Of a stretch of 64,000 nt of DNA, positions 37,904-50,529 are shown in pieces. The position numbers were made by a program, and so were the translations under genes. Source of the DNA: Lichtheimia corymbifera B2541 (lineage: Eukaryota > Mucoromycota > Mucoromycetes > Mucorales > Lichtheimiaceae); contig JNEU01000834.1 of NCBI GenBank assembly GCA_000697475.1, positions 1 to 64,000 on the forward strand, given 5' to 3'. The notes under the pieces were generated by a model that worked only from the letters and a program-made list of their open reading frames with translations, did no database searches and was not told the origin of the DNA. The first letter of the stretch is position 1. Each line of letters opens with the position of its first letter.

Positions 37904-38925
37904 TGAGCCTGGTCGTAATTCCTTCAAGGACCGGTGTGTCGATGCCGTCCAACTATGACTGTGGTGCTTGAGAACGGTTGGAAGTTCGAGAAAGGCTTAT
38001 TGGAAAGTGGAGTGATATGAACAAAGAAAAGACGATGTTGGGGTCGGACTCGGCGGCATGAATGGGGACCCCTATTTAAGCGTGAATACAGCAAGTAGCA
38101 TCATCCTTTTCGTATCGTAACCAACGATCTCATTGTATACTTTAGATAGATCGAGAGTACTGGAATGCTCAAACCTGCAGCGAGGTTAATAGCGAGCACC
38201 AGTTGTCGACCATGAAAGTAACGATATAAATTCCACGAGTCCCACATTGGTATACAACAACAAAACAAGCGTCAATGACCCTGCCAGTTCTGTTTTTTAT
38301 ACATTGATGTTACGATTACAACGTTCTATTTGCTTCCTGATAAGGTGCAATGGGGAAGAGTGGAGGATATGTATTGATACGCATCATAATGTATGACTAG
38401 AACGAGGGGGTGTAAATTGGGGTATGTGCTACAATAAAGGGATCGAGACCTTGTGTGAGTGTATGTGGGTAGGGGAGAGCATTTGTACACTTGGTTGCAC
38501 GTAAAGGATGACATTTGTGGCTGTTGCAGCATGCATGTAAACTCCTTGCAGCAGCTTACCATGAACAAGAAGAGGGAAGCCCCCGATGTTATATTCTCGG
38601 AGAATTCGGGGGACAACATCATACAACAAACGTTGACATTGAATAAGAAGCGTCTATCGGCAGGTACAATTTGAGTAGGATGTTGATCGATGATCGCTGG
38701 TAATACCGAAAAGACAACAACGCTATCCAGTTCTGTTGCACCAAGATGCAATATGAGATGCAGCAACTTCCACGTGCCAGTTCACTTTATATTATAAGAG
38801 CACAACAACAATCGCAACTGTTGCTTGTCCCATTGATTACCTTGTTTGGTTCTTTTTCATCTCCCAACCTCTCTTCCTCTTCTTCTTCTTCTTCTTCTCC
38901 CCTTTTCTTTTATTGTTTCTTATTC
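37904..38925. other. Divergent intergenic region with TATA-like box
   Basis: About 1 kb between divergent CDK and Arf-GEF genes. TATATTATAAGA near 38787-38798 could be the Arf-GEF TATA element, and the TCT-rich tract at 38870-38900 its leader. The plus frame is open upstream to 38746, but that part is a leader-like Ser run. Confidence 0.5.
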
Positions 38926-41317
38926 ATGACCTTCCCGCAGCGTAGCTGCTCTTTACCCGTCGTAGAGCATCCACCTATACGTTCATCCAGCTTGGCAACA
39001 CCATCAACATCTAATACCACCACTACTACCACCACCACTACCACTACTAATTCTACCAATGACACTGATGAAGCTATATCATTACTCGAATGGAAACGCA
39101 TGTCGATATTGCGTACGTTGGATTGGTCTAATGTCCTTGTCCCCACCGATTTGTGGACATCATCCCAACTCTTCCCAGATATCAATCAAAAAGATGAATG
39201 CCAAGAGACAGCGGATCGACTATGGGATGGTGATTTATCCGTTATTGAACCAACATCAATGGCATCGTTTTTAGGTCGTTCGTAAGTGGAGCTGTGGTAG
39301 CACCTTCATCCTCCTTCTTATCTTTTCCTTTTTTGTATCAGGACACCTTTCTCGCAATGCACTCTTAAATTGTACCTTGCACACTTTGACTTTGGCCATT
39401 TGCGGCTTGACGATGCACTGAGGTAACGAAAACACCTTTGGAACTGTCGAGACGACGCAATTGACTAATTCCATCAAGAAAGCTTTGTGGAAAACTGTAC
39501 TTCAAGGCTGAAGCACAAGAGATTGATCGCATCCTGGAAGCCTTTGCACATCGATATTGGCTAAACAATACGCACGAGCTATATGGAAGTTCAGGTAAGG
39601 TAACTATAGGAACGCATGTTTACGTCATGTGCTTACTCCTTTACCTGCAGATGTTGTGTATGCGGTGGTTTACTCGCTTATGCTGCTAAATACCGACTTG
39701 CATATCGCCAGTGGTCATCAACGCATGTCTCGGTCGGCATTTTGCAAGAATACAATGAACACGCTTTGTGGACATATCGATTCAGTGGATGTTGATTCCT
39801 TTGGCGGTGTTGATGCATGGAAAGCTGACATGGATTTACGTTTAAAGGTATGGCGACATAGGAGTTATCAATGCAAAAGAGGTATAGAGTAATTCATCCT
39901 GAAGAATAGGAGCTGTATGGATCAGTCAAGCAACAGGGGTTCACCCAGCCGATGGATCGACCCGATCAACCACCGCAAAATGAAAAGCCAAAGACACTGC
40001 TACATAAAATGGGATCATTACGACTCAAGGAAAAGCGTTTGGTAAGCATTGGGATTCAATGGAGAGGATCGAAACGATATTAATAGGTGTATTGAATATA
40101 GCAAAAGGAAGACAAGTTCACAGAAGTTATACCACAACAACAACATCATCATCGGCATGCGAGTGGACCACGACTTGAAGGAAAACTGATGTGCAAGATG
40201 ATGACTGAGAAACCCAACCGACGCAAAACCGAAGGATGGTACCGTGAATGTTGGGTATCCCTGGATCGTGGATATCTTAATATCAATGAACGGCGTCGAG
40301 GAGGTTCATTTTCGTCACCAGCAGCAACTCCAATCCAACGATCACGTTCAGCCTATGACCGGTTTCGTACCAGTGATGATGACACAGCAGCTCGAGGATC
40401 ATTCCAGGTATGGATTAAAAACAAGGATTCCACTTTGTACAATTTATTGATTGAGTGTTCGCTGATAGAAGTCATCCAGGGAGATGCACATGGCTTATTC
40501 ACTTGCAACACCTCACGCACCAAGCTGGTATCATGATGGGCCGTCACCTTTTGGATTTATGCTACAACTTGCCGACGAGAGAACTTACATTTTCAGCTGT
40601 GAGTCCAAAGCACAAGCACAAGAGTGGATCCAACATTGCAATTATTGGGCAGCACGTGAAAGCAGGATACCGTTAGGGTGTGGGGTGAGCAATGCGACTT
40701 TTGGCTGGGAATCGCACATCCTTAAAGGCTTGATCGACCTGGATCGCATGCCAATTCAAGATTGGATCCCACCGACTATCCCCTTTATTGGTCCCACCAT
40801 CACAAGCCAACTTGAGCAATACAGCTTTATCCAAGATCATCTTCAAAGCCTGCGAAGTGAACACGAGAAGCACATGGCTGTCTGGAAACCAATGACATTG
40901 GTATGTGAAAATCATGCGCTTTCTTTCTTGTACAATATTAAATTAACACGCGCGGTATAGGTGGCAAGAGATACCTCAAGGTGGTCTCAGATGCTAAGAA
41001 ACTGGGAAAACAAGAAGCGATTTTTGGATAAGGAGATACAGCGATATAAGACTTATGCGGATGCGTTACAACAACAAGACGACGGGGAAACGAAGGATTG
41101 GGAAAAGGTTGAGGATCGGCAGCAGCAGAAGGAAGAGAAGCCTCATGTTGAGCAAGGCCCATCACAACCACCACCGCCACCATCCACACCACCATCATCA
41201 TCATGGTCAGTCAAGCTTGATTTCAATGACACTTCATGGACCGTGGGGACCGATTTGCTCAAGGAAATCAATGAAGAATTGAAGCTCTCTGATAGTGGTT
41301 CATTGCTTACAACTTAG
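38926..41317 (+). CDS. Sec7-PH domain Arf GTPase exchange factor (EFA6/PSD/Yel1 type)
   Basis: Activates Arf GTPases at membranes. Eight exons (38926-39281, 39342-39422, 39479-39594, 39651-39847, 39910-40041, 40102-40407, 40469-40900, 40961-41317) sum to 1977 nt, giving 658 residues. The Sec7 domain (about 80-240) shows ASFLGRSTPFSQ, the glutamic-finger motif FKAEAQEIDRILEAFA with its catalytic Glu, and VVYSLMLLNTDLHIA. The PH domain (about 318-445) shows EGWYRECWVSLDRGYLNI, AYSLATPH and TYIFSCESKAQAQEWI, the split PH pattern of EFA6 proteins. A helical region (RSEHEKHMAVW, RWSQMLRNWENKKRFLDKEI) and a disordered tail follow. Intron 6 (40408-40468) can be read through but splicing restores the PH sheet. 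It probably acts at the plasma membrane, by analogy with EFA6/Yel1. Confidence 0.88.
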
Positions 41318-42917
41318 CAACTTTTATTGTCACCTATGTAAATGTATTTGTCATTGTTTACTATTTAATGTCATTGAATGCTGGGACACTGTATGGGTAC
41401 AAACCGGGTGGTCGTATGGTCAAATGCATGTAAAGCTTGAATTTTAGTGAAAGGGATATATACATTTTGACACGTAAACCCAGACCAAGAAGCTTCACAT
41501 GACGATGAATCCTTACCATTTGAGTCAATACGGGCGCATCCGATCGGGAGTTACATTGATCTGCATATGCATAACACACACAAAACACACAAAACCCCCC
41601 TGGTATCGATTTCCCACACTCGTCTGTTTCTCTTCAATTTCTGTGCTGTGAAAGTTGCTACGCATAATAAAGGCAGAGTCATAGCTGAGATTTGACATTG
41701 CCAATTTGGTAATACACTAATCAGCAATGTGCCACATGAACAAGGAAATTGATACCAAAAGCGAACAGCTGAGATGAGGCAATTCAATCCACAAACTGAG
41801 GGCAAGGAAAAGAGACAAAAAGGCATATCCTGGTTTTCAACGTAGCACCAGGTGATGGTCATGCATTTCCGCATATTCATTGATTACAAGGAGGACACTC
41901 GCGAAAACTGGTTTTTGACTCAAAATAGAATCTGATTTCGTATTGCGTGGATCATGACAGATGCCGTAGTAGTTGTAGTATCAAATGACGCTGATGACCA
42001 CTGTCATCAGTTTTCAATTTCTTGATAAGGGGGGTGGGTTATGAATCCCTAATTTGCCATCGATCCAATATGGTGCGCGCAGCTTGGCGTAAGTAAGGGC
42101 TTTTCCTTTTGTAAACACACGAACCAACAACCCCTTCTTCTGGTCACATCAAGGACCGGTTTGGATGTTTGCATGCAGCAAGATGAATCTCATGTCATGA
42201 AAAAGAAAATCAGGAGATACCATTTTGTCCCACGATGTCCCCACACATATATGTGCTGCAACGCAATAGAATCTTGGCCCAAACAGACACCACCAGTTAT
42301 CATGTGCTTTGGGCTTCAACAAAAAAAATACAAGCTTGGTTTATGTTACATCTCGGAGGATATTCCCCGTGGCTCAAAAGGGTCGGAGCAACACGAACAA
42401 TTGCAGCACGGCATGATGGCACCCGACTGGCTGGTGAGCGATGATGAGGTTGTATACGTTAGATTTCTGATATTTGATTGGATATGATCACCAAACCGCG
42501 GGGCTGCACTTTGCTTTCCCACGGGTACCAATATGGCCAGCCGCCCAATCATTTTGCACGAGCTTATCAGTCTTGTCCTCTACAAACTGCTATCATTCCA
42601 TCTTTGGCCAATGCCGTTTCTACTCGCCGTCCCATTGATCCTTTGTAGCGCTTCATAGAGAAATGTATGGATCATGATACGCAGCATGTAGATGGAGATA
42701 GATGTCAGCTATCGATTGGTGTGTTAAAAAGCATTGATCCATCATAAAATTAAAAGATTGTTATTGTTGCAACTCCTGGGAATAACGCCTGGGAAAGTTA
42801 GGATGACTATAAGATCTTATCTATGTCCACTCACGCACCAATAAATATAGCAGGAGATTTTGTTTCTCTCTCCTTTGCCTTTCCCCTTTCTTCCTATTTT
42901 CTTTCATCACCTCCGCA
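41318..42917. other. Intergenic region upstream of the CSL gene
   Basis: About 1.6 kb between two plus-strand genes, so mostly CSL promoter. CA-rich runs at 41573-41597 and an A/T-rich region near 42740-42760 are visible. No coding frame or RNA gene recognised. Confidence 0.5.
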
Positions 42918-44840
42918 ATGGACAATCCTCGTATTATATCAGAACAAGTCTTTGGTTCAAGTAAAAAGATACAATTCATAGGCATGTCGCCTATGGAAAC
43001 ATTATTGAACGCTGTCAACTGCGCTGATCGCATCGATACTTCCGAGAACTCGTCTCACAGCAGCAGCAACAGCAGCCCACGTACTATGTCGATCGAATCC
43101 ATTCTTGATACAGACTACCCAAAACCATCACCTTCACCACGACCACCAACCGCAATCAGCAAACCTGTCAACACATTTGAACCCGAGAAACGACGGTGGA
43201 TGCATAGCAGCGAAGATGTACCAACGACGCATGAGCGATCCAACAAAGTGCGACGCATGGTTTCTTCTCCACCACAACGTATGACGACCTTGACTTGCCT
43301 TCATGCAGCTGTGGCACAAAAATCATATGGCTCTGAAAAACGCTTCTTGTGTCCTCCACCTGTGGTTACAATACAAGGCGAATCTGCAACGCATCCTCTT
43401 GTCTCTATGGCAGTTATGTGTGAGAATGGTGATCGGTTTTTGGAGCAAAAGATTCTGCTTGATGAAACAAAGCATGGCAGTTTCAAGTATTTGCATGTTG
43501 CTGGCACTGCAAAAGCAAAGCAGTTTCATTTGCGTGTTAGCTTGGCTCATGGTGCACCTGCTCACAATGGCTCATCACCTTCCAGCAGTACTAGCAGCAG
43601 CAGCAGCAGCAATTACATTAACAAGCCAACATCTCCTCCTCCTCCAAGCCAACCCTATGTTACCTTTTTCTCCTGTCCGATTTCCATCATCTCCAAGCCT
43701 TCAAAAAAGACATCCAAAGCACGCAATGTATCCAGCTGCATCGTTGCCAACTCATCTGTGTCACTTTTTAATCGCATCAATTCTCAAACCGTACGCACCA
43801 AATACATGACGACTGAAAATGGCCAATTATGCGCCAAGAACTCATCATGGGCACCCTTCGATATCATTGTCTTGCGTCAACCCAACAAACCACAGCAAGG
43901 TGTTGATGATTTGACATCGCCACCCACCAATGCACCTGTTACTTATGGATCTGAAATCATGCTCAAGGATACTCAGACGGGTGTACTCTCGCCACGCATG
44001 ATCATTCGCAAGGTGGATAAAGGATACATTGCTCCCAATGCCAGCGGTCCTGTCAGTCAAATGCAGAAAATTGCCTTGCAGCTTATGCCAACTTCTGACA
44101 ACAACGATGAATCCCCCATGTACTTGAGTGCAAAGGCTTCTGAAGACACAAACACCACAGCTACATGGCTTGAATTTGCCACTTCCAAACGCAATGGCGA
44201 TGATCAAGAAAAGGTCGATGATTATTTGTGCTGGACCATTGTTGGTATTGCCAAGTTTGAATACAGCTACATTGAGCCAGCACTTCCTAACAATGCCGAA
44301 TGGGGTACATCACCCTCACCATCTTCACCTATCATGTCATCCGGCGGCGGCAGTGGTGGTATGCACGACAACAGCAGCAGCAACGCCTCTTTATATCAAC
44401 AATACAGCAACGGCAATACTCGACATCCACAGCTTTCACCACCACCCTCACCACCACGACGTATTGTCCCATTGCCACTCATTGATGATGTACGGTATTC
44501 GCCTCATCGTATTGAATTGACTGGCCAGCATTTCCATTCATTTGAATTTTGGATCGGTTCCCAAGGTCCCTTGAAACCTCTTGATCAGACGCCCCAATCG
44601 ATGGTGTTGGATTTGCCACCCACGCAAGATTTACTCGTAGCGCATCATGATCTTCTTGTGGCTCGTTCGGATGGATCACGGTACTTGGAATTGCCTTTGG
44701 TCCTTAAACATCAACAAGATGGCAACACATTTTCCTCTGGTAAGGGACTCGCTTGTGATATTCTTCCAAATGGTGATGCTGGCCAATGGTCTGTGATTGC
44801 TATGCATACACCTCCTTCTTCTTCTTCCTCGTCGTCTTAG
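42918..44840 (+). CDS. CSL-family transcription factor (CBF1/RBP-J/Su(H)/LAG-1; fungal Cbf11/Cbf12 type)
   Basis: DNA-binding factor of the family known from animal Notch signalling and found in fungi as Cbf11/Cbf12. Single exon, 640 residues. The DNA-binding N-terminal Rel-like domain is clear: VAQKSYGSEKRFLCPPPVV at about residues 131-150 contains the residues that contact GTGGGAA-type sites in animals. The beta-trefoil follows, with PISIISKPSKK and VSLFNRINSQTVRTKYM. A C-terminal immunoglobulin-like part lies around 530-635. Fungal-style insertions are present: a Ser run with KPTSPPPPS in the first domain and a Gly/Ser/Pro loop near 470-515. No Notch partner is known in fungi, so targets are unknown. 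The protein ends with a Ser run. Confidence 0.93.
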   Translation: MDNPRIISEQVFGSSKKIQFIGMSPMETLLNAVNCADRIDTSENSSHSSSNSSPRTMSIESILDTDYPKPSPSPRPPTAISKPVNTFEPEKRRWMHSSEDVPTTHERSNKVRRMVSSPPQRMTTLTCLHAAVAQKSYGSEKRFLCPPPVVTIQGESATHPLVSMAVMCENGDRFLEQKILLDETKHGSFKYLHVAGTAKAKQFHLRVSLAHGAPAHNGSSPSSSTSSSSSSNYINKPTSPPPPSQPYVTFFSCPISIISKPSKKTSKARNVSSCIVANSSVSLFNRINSQTVRTKYMTTENGQLCAKNSSWAPFDIIVLRQPNKPQQGVDDLTSPPTNAPVTYGSEIMLKDTQTGVLSPRMIIRKVDKGYIAPNASGPVSQMQKIALQLMPTSDNNDESPMYLSAKASEDTNTTATWLEFATSKRNGDDQEKVDDYLCWTIVGIAKFEYSYIEPALPNNAEWGTSPSPSSPIMSSGGGSGGMHDNSSSNASLYQQYSNGNTRHPQLSPPPSPPRRIVPLPLIDDVRYSPHRIELTGQHFHSFEFWIGSQGPLKPLDQTPQSMVLDLPPTQDLLVAHHDLLVARSDGSRYLELPLVLKHQQDGNTFSSGKGLACDILPNGDAGQWSVIAMHTPPSSSSSSS

Positions 44841-45179
44841 TTTTATTTTTCCATCCCACTCCCTCATCTCCAACATTATTGTCTCTCCCCCATCCCATTC
44901 CCTTTGTTCACACTCTCTCTCTATCATTGCGCTCTTTTGTACATCTATCATCTTTTCTTCGTTGCTGTGTATATGATTTTCTTTTTACTGTAAATACAAC
45001 ACGATCAAGTTTTTTCATGGAATGTTAACTTTTATAAAAATAAGAGTGATGGAGGTTGTCTGTGTATGAACTGCATAGGTCACGGGACTTGAATCACACA
45101 AAAGACAAGCTGTGCGGCTCCTTTGGTCAAATTGATATTGGCGTTTTCTTCTTCTACCTCTTTCTTTCACCAGCACATA
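44841..45179. other. Short intergenic region between CSL and TAF10
   Basis: About 340 bp: C/T-rich 3' UTR-like DNA of the CSL gene (44845-44950), then the TAF10 promoter. TTTTATAAAAATAAG near 45029-45043 is AT-rich and TATA-like. Confidence 0.5.
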
Positions 45180-46095
45180 ATGTCCGATAACCATGCCGAT
45201 TCACCTGCAACGAATTCACTAACGCCTATGGATCTTGACGTCAATGCAGCCACGACACCTGAACAACAGCAAGTACAAGTGAATCCAACCGGTGGCTCCA
45301 CCGAATTTCAAAATCCTCAAGTAGCCATGGCAGCTGCTGCCATGCGCCAAACAGATGCAACTTCCATGCCACCTCCACCACCGAGAGATCCCAACAACGC
45401 TTCGTCATCAGCTGGTGCTGCTCCACCTCCCGGCATGCTTCCACATGGCCACTTTTTGCCACCCATGCCATTGCATCCTCAGGTCACTCCACAAACGATG
45501 GCTGCTGGTGGTGCCGCTAATGCTGGTGCTGTTCCTGGTGGTGGTATTGCGAATGCCGCTGCCACTGCTGCTGCCAACAATGAACCTGTCGTTGATCCTG
45601 AACTTGCAAAGAAAGAAAAGACACTCGCCGAATTCCTCGCCATGATGGATAGCTATACACCTATTGTAAGCATGTTTTTGGTATCATCTACGTGTAGTAT
45701 ACTCATGTTGTTATCTAGATACCAGATGCTGTTACAGACTACTACTTGAGCAGGACAGGATTTGATTGTGATGATGTCCGAATGTAAGTAGATGGGACGA
45801 TGATGGGTATGACTTATGTATATAGTAATACCCCATACATAGAAAACGATTGTTGGCCTTAGCAGCACAAAAGTTCGTGGCAGATATTGCAACAGACGCC
45901 TTCCAATATTGCAAAGTACGACAATCAGGAAATCGAAAAACGGGCAAGGTAAAAATGATGGCAACGGGAGGAAGATCATTCGTGTATATTGATTCTTGTG
46001 AATAGGATCGCAAGGCAGTGCTTACCATGGACGATCTTTCAGCTGCTTTGGGCGAATACGGAGTGAATGTCAAAAAGCCAGATTACTATTCATAA
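45180..46095 (+). CDS. TAF10: Transcription initiation factor TFIID/SAGA subunit 10
   Basis: Histone-fold subunit shared by TFIID and SAGA. Four exons (45180-45665, 45719-45783, 45843-45948, 46006-46095) sum to 747 nt, giving 248 residues. A disordered Pro/Ala/Met-rich N-terminus of about 140 residues precedes the conserved block LAEFLAMMDSYTPIIPDAVT, DYYLSRTGF, RLLALAAQKFVADIATDAFQ and the C-terminal helix LTMDDLSAALGEYGVNVKKP DYY. The end matches the family end, so the gene is complete. The start is the first ATG after a T/C-rich leader. Confidence 0.95.
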
Positions 46096-46533
46096 AACTC
46101 TTGTATATACTCTATAAAATGATTTTGCCAATGCATCCAGAAGCTCTATGTATTTCTCTTTATTCAATGCCTATAAATATATAAAAAGTTGGGTTGTATC
46201 TCTGTCTTCTTCATGTAATATGTATGGGGCTGTGTATGTAAGATGGTTTGGGATAAGGCTTAAGCAACTACAGACTAGCGGCGATATGTGCAATCGGGTT
46301 ATTATAATTGTCCCTTGGATGTAATTGGATGGGTTAGAGGCAAAGGGTCGAGCAGTAATGTGATCTAGCTAAGTGGATCCTGCATCAATCACACCAAAAA
46401 AGTTGTACTTGCAAAAAGATGATGTATTTGAAAAGCGTTATTCTTGTATGGAAAATAGAAAAAGGGGCGATAATCTAGTTATGCATGATTCATGAAGGTA
46501 ACTTTTATATATGTATATACAGCGCATGACATT
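46096..46533. other. Convergent intergenic region
   Basis: About 440 bp between the 3' ends of TAF10 and the PA2G4 homologue. AT-rich, with no recognisable feature. Confidence 0.5.
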
Positions 46534-48165
46534 TTACTCCATCTCGACATCCTCGTTCTGCAGAAAATGATAAAGTTAGTATAATGGGCTAAGGGGGAAT
46601 GACCGACTACTACTCACCTCTACACGGCGATTGCCAAACTCAACTTGGACCTGAGACATTTGCTTTGCGGGGGCAACCTTGACGACGGATGGTGCGCTGA
46701 GAACCTGAGCTGCAGTCGTTTCGGCAGGAATGCAATATTGAGAATGAACAAAAGGAAGAGCTGGAGGTGAAGTGGTGCGGATAAGACCCTCTGATGTAAC
46801 AAGAATGGTTGCCTTGAATTGGGCGACGAGATCGGATGTCCGTGATGATCGCATGGGAACATAAGGCGTGATCAATTCATGTTGAATAAGCGAGCTCAAA
46901 CCGAGACGTGCTTGTTTAGTTGTCAAGGCACTAATAAAATCGATCAGTTGATGTCAAGCGGGGGGGTGTTATAAATATAACTTACCGTGCAGAGAATGGG
47001 AACACAGTATACTTGTCATTGATTTCGGCATAGGCAACACGAGCACCCTTCATCTTGAGCTGATATGACTTGTGGACATCACGTTGGAAGACGTGGGGCT
47101 TTTCTTCAGCAGCCTTGGTCTATCGAGGGTATAAGTCATCCTTGTTGTTGATCATCCATCCCATTGATCCAATATATTTACCTTGCCATCACCGGTAGTC
47201 AATACAATGTTCATTTGGTACACCTGGTTGGGTTCGATTTGGAAGTCAATCTTGTCAAGATCTTGCACAATCATATCCTCAGGGAATCGGTTCTCAATAT
47301 CCTTGCCAGCACGCAACACAAATCGCTTCATGGGAGAAGAAAAGGTGCCCTCGACAGGCTTACAACGGTAATAAGCAGCAATCTCGGTGATCACTCGTGT
47401 AATTTCAGAGCTCTATCACATATCATTTAGTCCATCTTCCTTTACAATCCTATACATGTCACACGCTATACCTTGACGCCAGGTCGAAGCATTTGGATAG
47501 CAGCCTCGAGAGCGTAATGGGTTGCACACACAACATCAGCAGCACGTCCCTGGATAGGTTGGCTAGGCTCAGGATTGACAATGACAGTATGGGCAGCAGT
47601 AGCAATATAACCATCAATATGGGCACCCAATTCACTAGAAGACAAATGTGTTACCATCATGCAATCGCACACACACACACATAGATAACTTACACCTTGA
47701 CTACATCGCCTGGCTTAAGGTTGTAATCGGAATCAAGAAGAGGGCTCGAGTATTGCACAATGTTATTGACAGAGACACATGTAGGAACAGCCACACCTCG
47801 ATCCTTAGACTTGAAGGTCTCGCTTGTCTATCCATCATCGAAGAATAAGTTGACTTGCTATGATATGACCTTTATAGCACACTTACATGAGCATTGATCA
47901 AGTCATCGCCATACTGACACAGATCGCAAATCGAGATACCGGGAGCAACATGAGAAAGCACTTGGGGCAAGACAGCTAATAAGAGATCGGGAATGAGCAT
48001 GCTGTACCGGATCGATCGTGCACGTGGTTGTGGTGGTGTGGACTAACCGTTGACAATGTTGCCAGCAAGCTTGTACTTTTCAGAGACTTGAGGATTGGAC
48101 AATGTGTTATCAGCAGCGAACCGAGAAGGCGTATAAGTTGTCGTGAGTTCCATGCTATCGGTCAT
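46534..48165 (-). CDS. PA2G4/EBP1 homologue (Cdb4-type, methionine-aminopeptidase fold without metal site)
   Basis: About 390 residues from eight or so exons on the minus strand. Blocks: YKLAGNIVN, AVLPQVLSHVAPGISICDLC, AVPTCVSVNNIVQ, LKPGDVVKVELGAHIDGYIA, HYALEAAIQMLRPG, VYQMNIVLTTGDG, and a C-terminal KGARVAYAEI...YTVFPFSAR region. In true methionine aminopeptidases the metal ligands sit in a VN-H and a DFG...D pattern; here they are replaced (VNNIVQ, ELGAHIDGYIATAAHT), as in PA2G4. Such proteins bind RNA and ribosomes near the exit tunnel and influence growth; fission yeast Cdb4 is the fungal relative. The protein ends with an acidic tail NEDVEME. The first intron uses a GTTAGT donor. Confidence 0.92.
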
Positions 48166-49891
48166 TGTGGGCGAGAGGGACGAGGTTGTGGAGGGTGAAC
48201 AAAGAGGGGGATGATAGTGATATAGAACAATGCCCTACTTTTTCCTACAAGCCACACTTATGCACGGGAAGAGGCATCGGGCGGTCATTGAATCCATCAA
48301 GTATGCACCCAGGAACATTGGTAGTAATCGTAGTAGTAACTGTAGAGGTAGGAAATATCAACAAGGAAGTCAAATATCTCATGACCTCAAATAAAGAATG
48401 CGTGACACATGTCTCTTTATATTTACACTTTTGACATTTTAAGGGAATGCATAAACCCGCCATTCACACGATACATCATTATCAAATCCAAACCCGCTGA
48501 CGACAATGAATGATGGTGGTGGTGGTGGTAGTGGTGGTGCAATCACATGTTGTTGATGTCTGCAGCGTATGTGGATAATATGGGATATGCGAAACGATCC
48601 TAGATTGCGGATCCTTCCTCTCACACACACAATGCCTAAATTCGAAGATTCGGGATACAAGATGAAACACGACTGCGAGGAATTCTCAATGTCATTAAGC
48701 TTTGACATTTTAGAGTAACGATTAAGGAGAGAGAGTCATACATACGGGGTCGGCTATTAAGACGGTGGCTGATGTAAATGTACACTAAAATGTTCCACCT
48801 ACAAAGAAGTTTGAGTGTTATCATCCAAGTGCGTGTGGTTACGTATTACCAGCACATGAAGGCAGGTTAGGTTGATGGGGTATCAATGCCGTTACCATTG
48901 ATCACTACTGCTGCTGCTGCTGCCATAGGAACCTCCTTCTAGACCATTCCAAGGACACACCTCATCCGTGTTGAGTGCGTATCACAACCTTCTTTTGCTC
49001 TTCCTTCCTGGTCGTGTTTGCAAATGTTGTGCAACGTGTGGCTGCATTGTTCATCGATTCCAAAAGAGCTGTACATGGAGGCCATATGCTCTCGTATCCG
49101 GTGATTGAGCACCAATATGGTATCTGCAAGGATGCTCATACCCATACTGAAAAATCAATGAAGCCAATTGAAGCTGAGACGCATCCTATCTCTTTCGTCG
49201 CGCATGTAACGAAAAGAGCACAACCCGGTTTATGATACCTATCGACATCCAAAGAGGAGCAGCCGTTGCAAAAAGGTTATGGGGGTATTTCTTGTGATAC
49301 CGCTGTGGGCGTGATACATGTAGTGTTTTGGGATATGTTCCATGACCATAAAAAAAAAGTCGCCACTTATAACTCGGATTTACATCTATGTAGGGCGTTT
49401 GACCAGTGATGAGCGGCAACTTTATTATAGAATGACATGTTCCAGCCCAATAACCCAAAATATGTCAGGATACTACTACGTTTTACTGCTGGCCGTTTGC
49501 GTATATATTGCATGTACATACATGTCTTTGATGAGATAATGATAACACCTCTTGTATGCGACGAGTGAATGTTTACCAGCGGTGAAATGCTGATCCAATT
49601 TTTTAGCTTTTATGCAAGCCCATATCATCTCGGAAGACATATTGCATCAAGCGTATAAACAAAGAAGGCTTTCCTCATTCACAGCCTTTTTAGGAATTCC
49701 CATCAGATTTCCTTTGCTTATCGTGGTACACCGCATATCCTGAAGCAGGGTCTCCTCATTCCCCCATCACTGACATCCTTTATGAGCTAGCTTACATTTG
49801 CTGCTTTGATCAACTAAAATATTTATTAGCTCTCTCTCTCTCTCGCTTTCTTTCTTTCTCTTTTCTCTCAACGGATTATCCTCTTCGCATC
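48166..49891. other. Divergent intergenic region
   Basis: About 1.7 kb between divergent PA2G4-like and zinc-finger genes. It holds GGT-type triplet repeats (48512-48537), a GCT run (48910-48922) and C/T-rich DNA at 49832-49870 in front of the zinc-finger start. No coding frame or RNA gene recognised. Confidence 0.5.
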
Positions 49892-50529
49892 ATGCTTTCA
49901 ACCCAAACAACAACATTATCAAATACGCCCCCATCCACCTCATCGTGTGATGTTAAACGACGTTATCAATGCAATGTTTGTCTCAAGTGGTTCAGTCGAC
50001 CTACAGCACTAAGAACCCACACTTATATACACACCGGCGAGAAACCTTTCGAATGCTCCATGTATAAAAAGCTTTTATTCATGATCGATTTTTGCATGAT
50101 CTAATATGTAGACGCATGCATAGAACAGGATGTGGTCGAAGATTTGCTGTTGTCAGTAATCTCCGTCGGCATTATAGGGTACATTTCAAGAGTGACAGCC
50201 TTCCAACCACTCCCAAGATACCAGCTGTGCAGCGTATTCAACAAGTACAGCAATTAATGGAACGAGTGGCATCATCATCATCATCACCCTCAATGATGTC
50301 TGTGTCCACAAATGCTAGTAACAATAAAAGTATACACAAAACAACAACAATCATTCAAAGTGGTACCAGCACAGACCCAGCGACGACAAAATGGGATGAT
50401 CCAATTCGGGTGTACGGCATACCAGAAGTAACTTGTTCCGAGCATCAACACACTATGGCTAGGACTGTGCCACAATACAACAACAACATGTCCATCGCTT
50501 CATTGGTAGCTACGACGTGGATGTGGTGA
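49892..50529 (+). CDS. Two-finger C2H2 zinc-finger protein, probable transcription factor
   Basis: Two exons (49892-50061 and 50124-50529) sum to 576 nt, giving 191 residues. Finger 1: [20 protein letters not shown], ending YIH, followed by the TGEKPF linker. Finger 2 starts FECS and continues in exon 2 as [21 protein letters not shown]. The intron therefore splits the second zinc site. The acceptor at 50123 is preferred because it gives the C-x4-C spacing of such fingers; the upstream acceptor would insert extra residues and spoil it. The C-terminal 110 residues are Ser/Thr/Gln-rich and disordered. Finger 2 resembles the common fungal [15 protein letters not shown] type. DNA target unknown. 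Confidence 0.85.

Noticed and set aside
38746..38925. Upstream in-frame ATG of the Arf-GEF
   Set aside because: The extra 60 residues are mostly a Ser run from a TCT tract, and a TATA-like box lies inside this stretch.
40408..40468. Read-through form of the Arf-GEF PH domain without splicing intron 6
   Set aside because: It goes out of frame with the rest of the PH domain; splicing joins phase 0 to phase 0 and yields the AYSLATPH motif.
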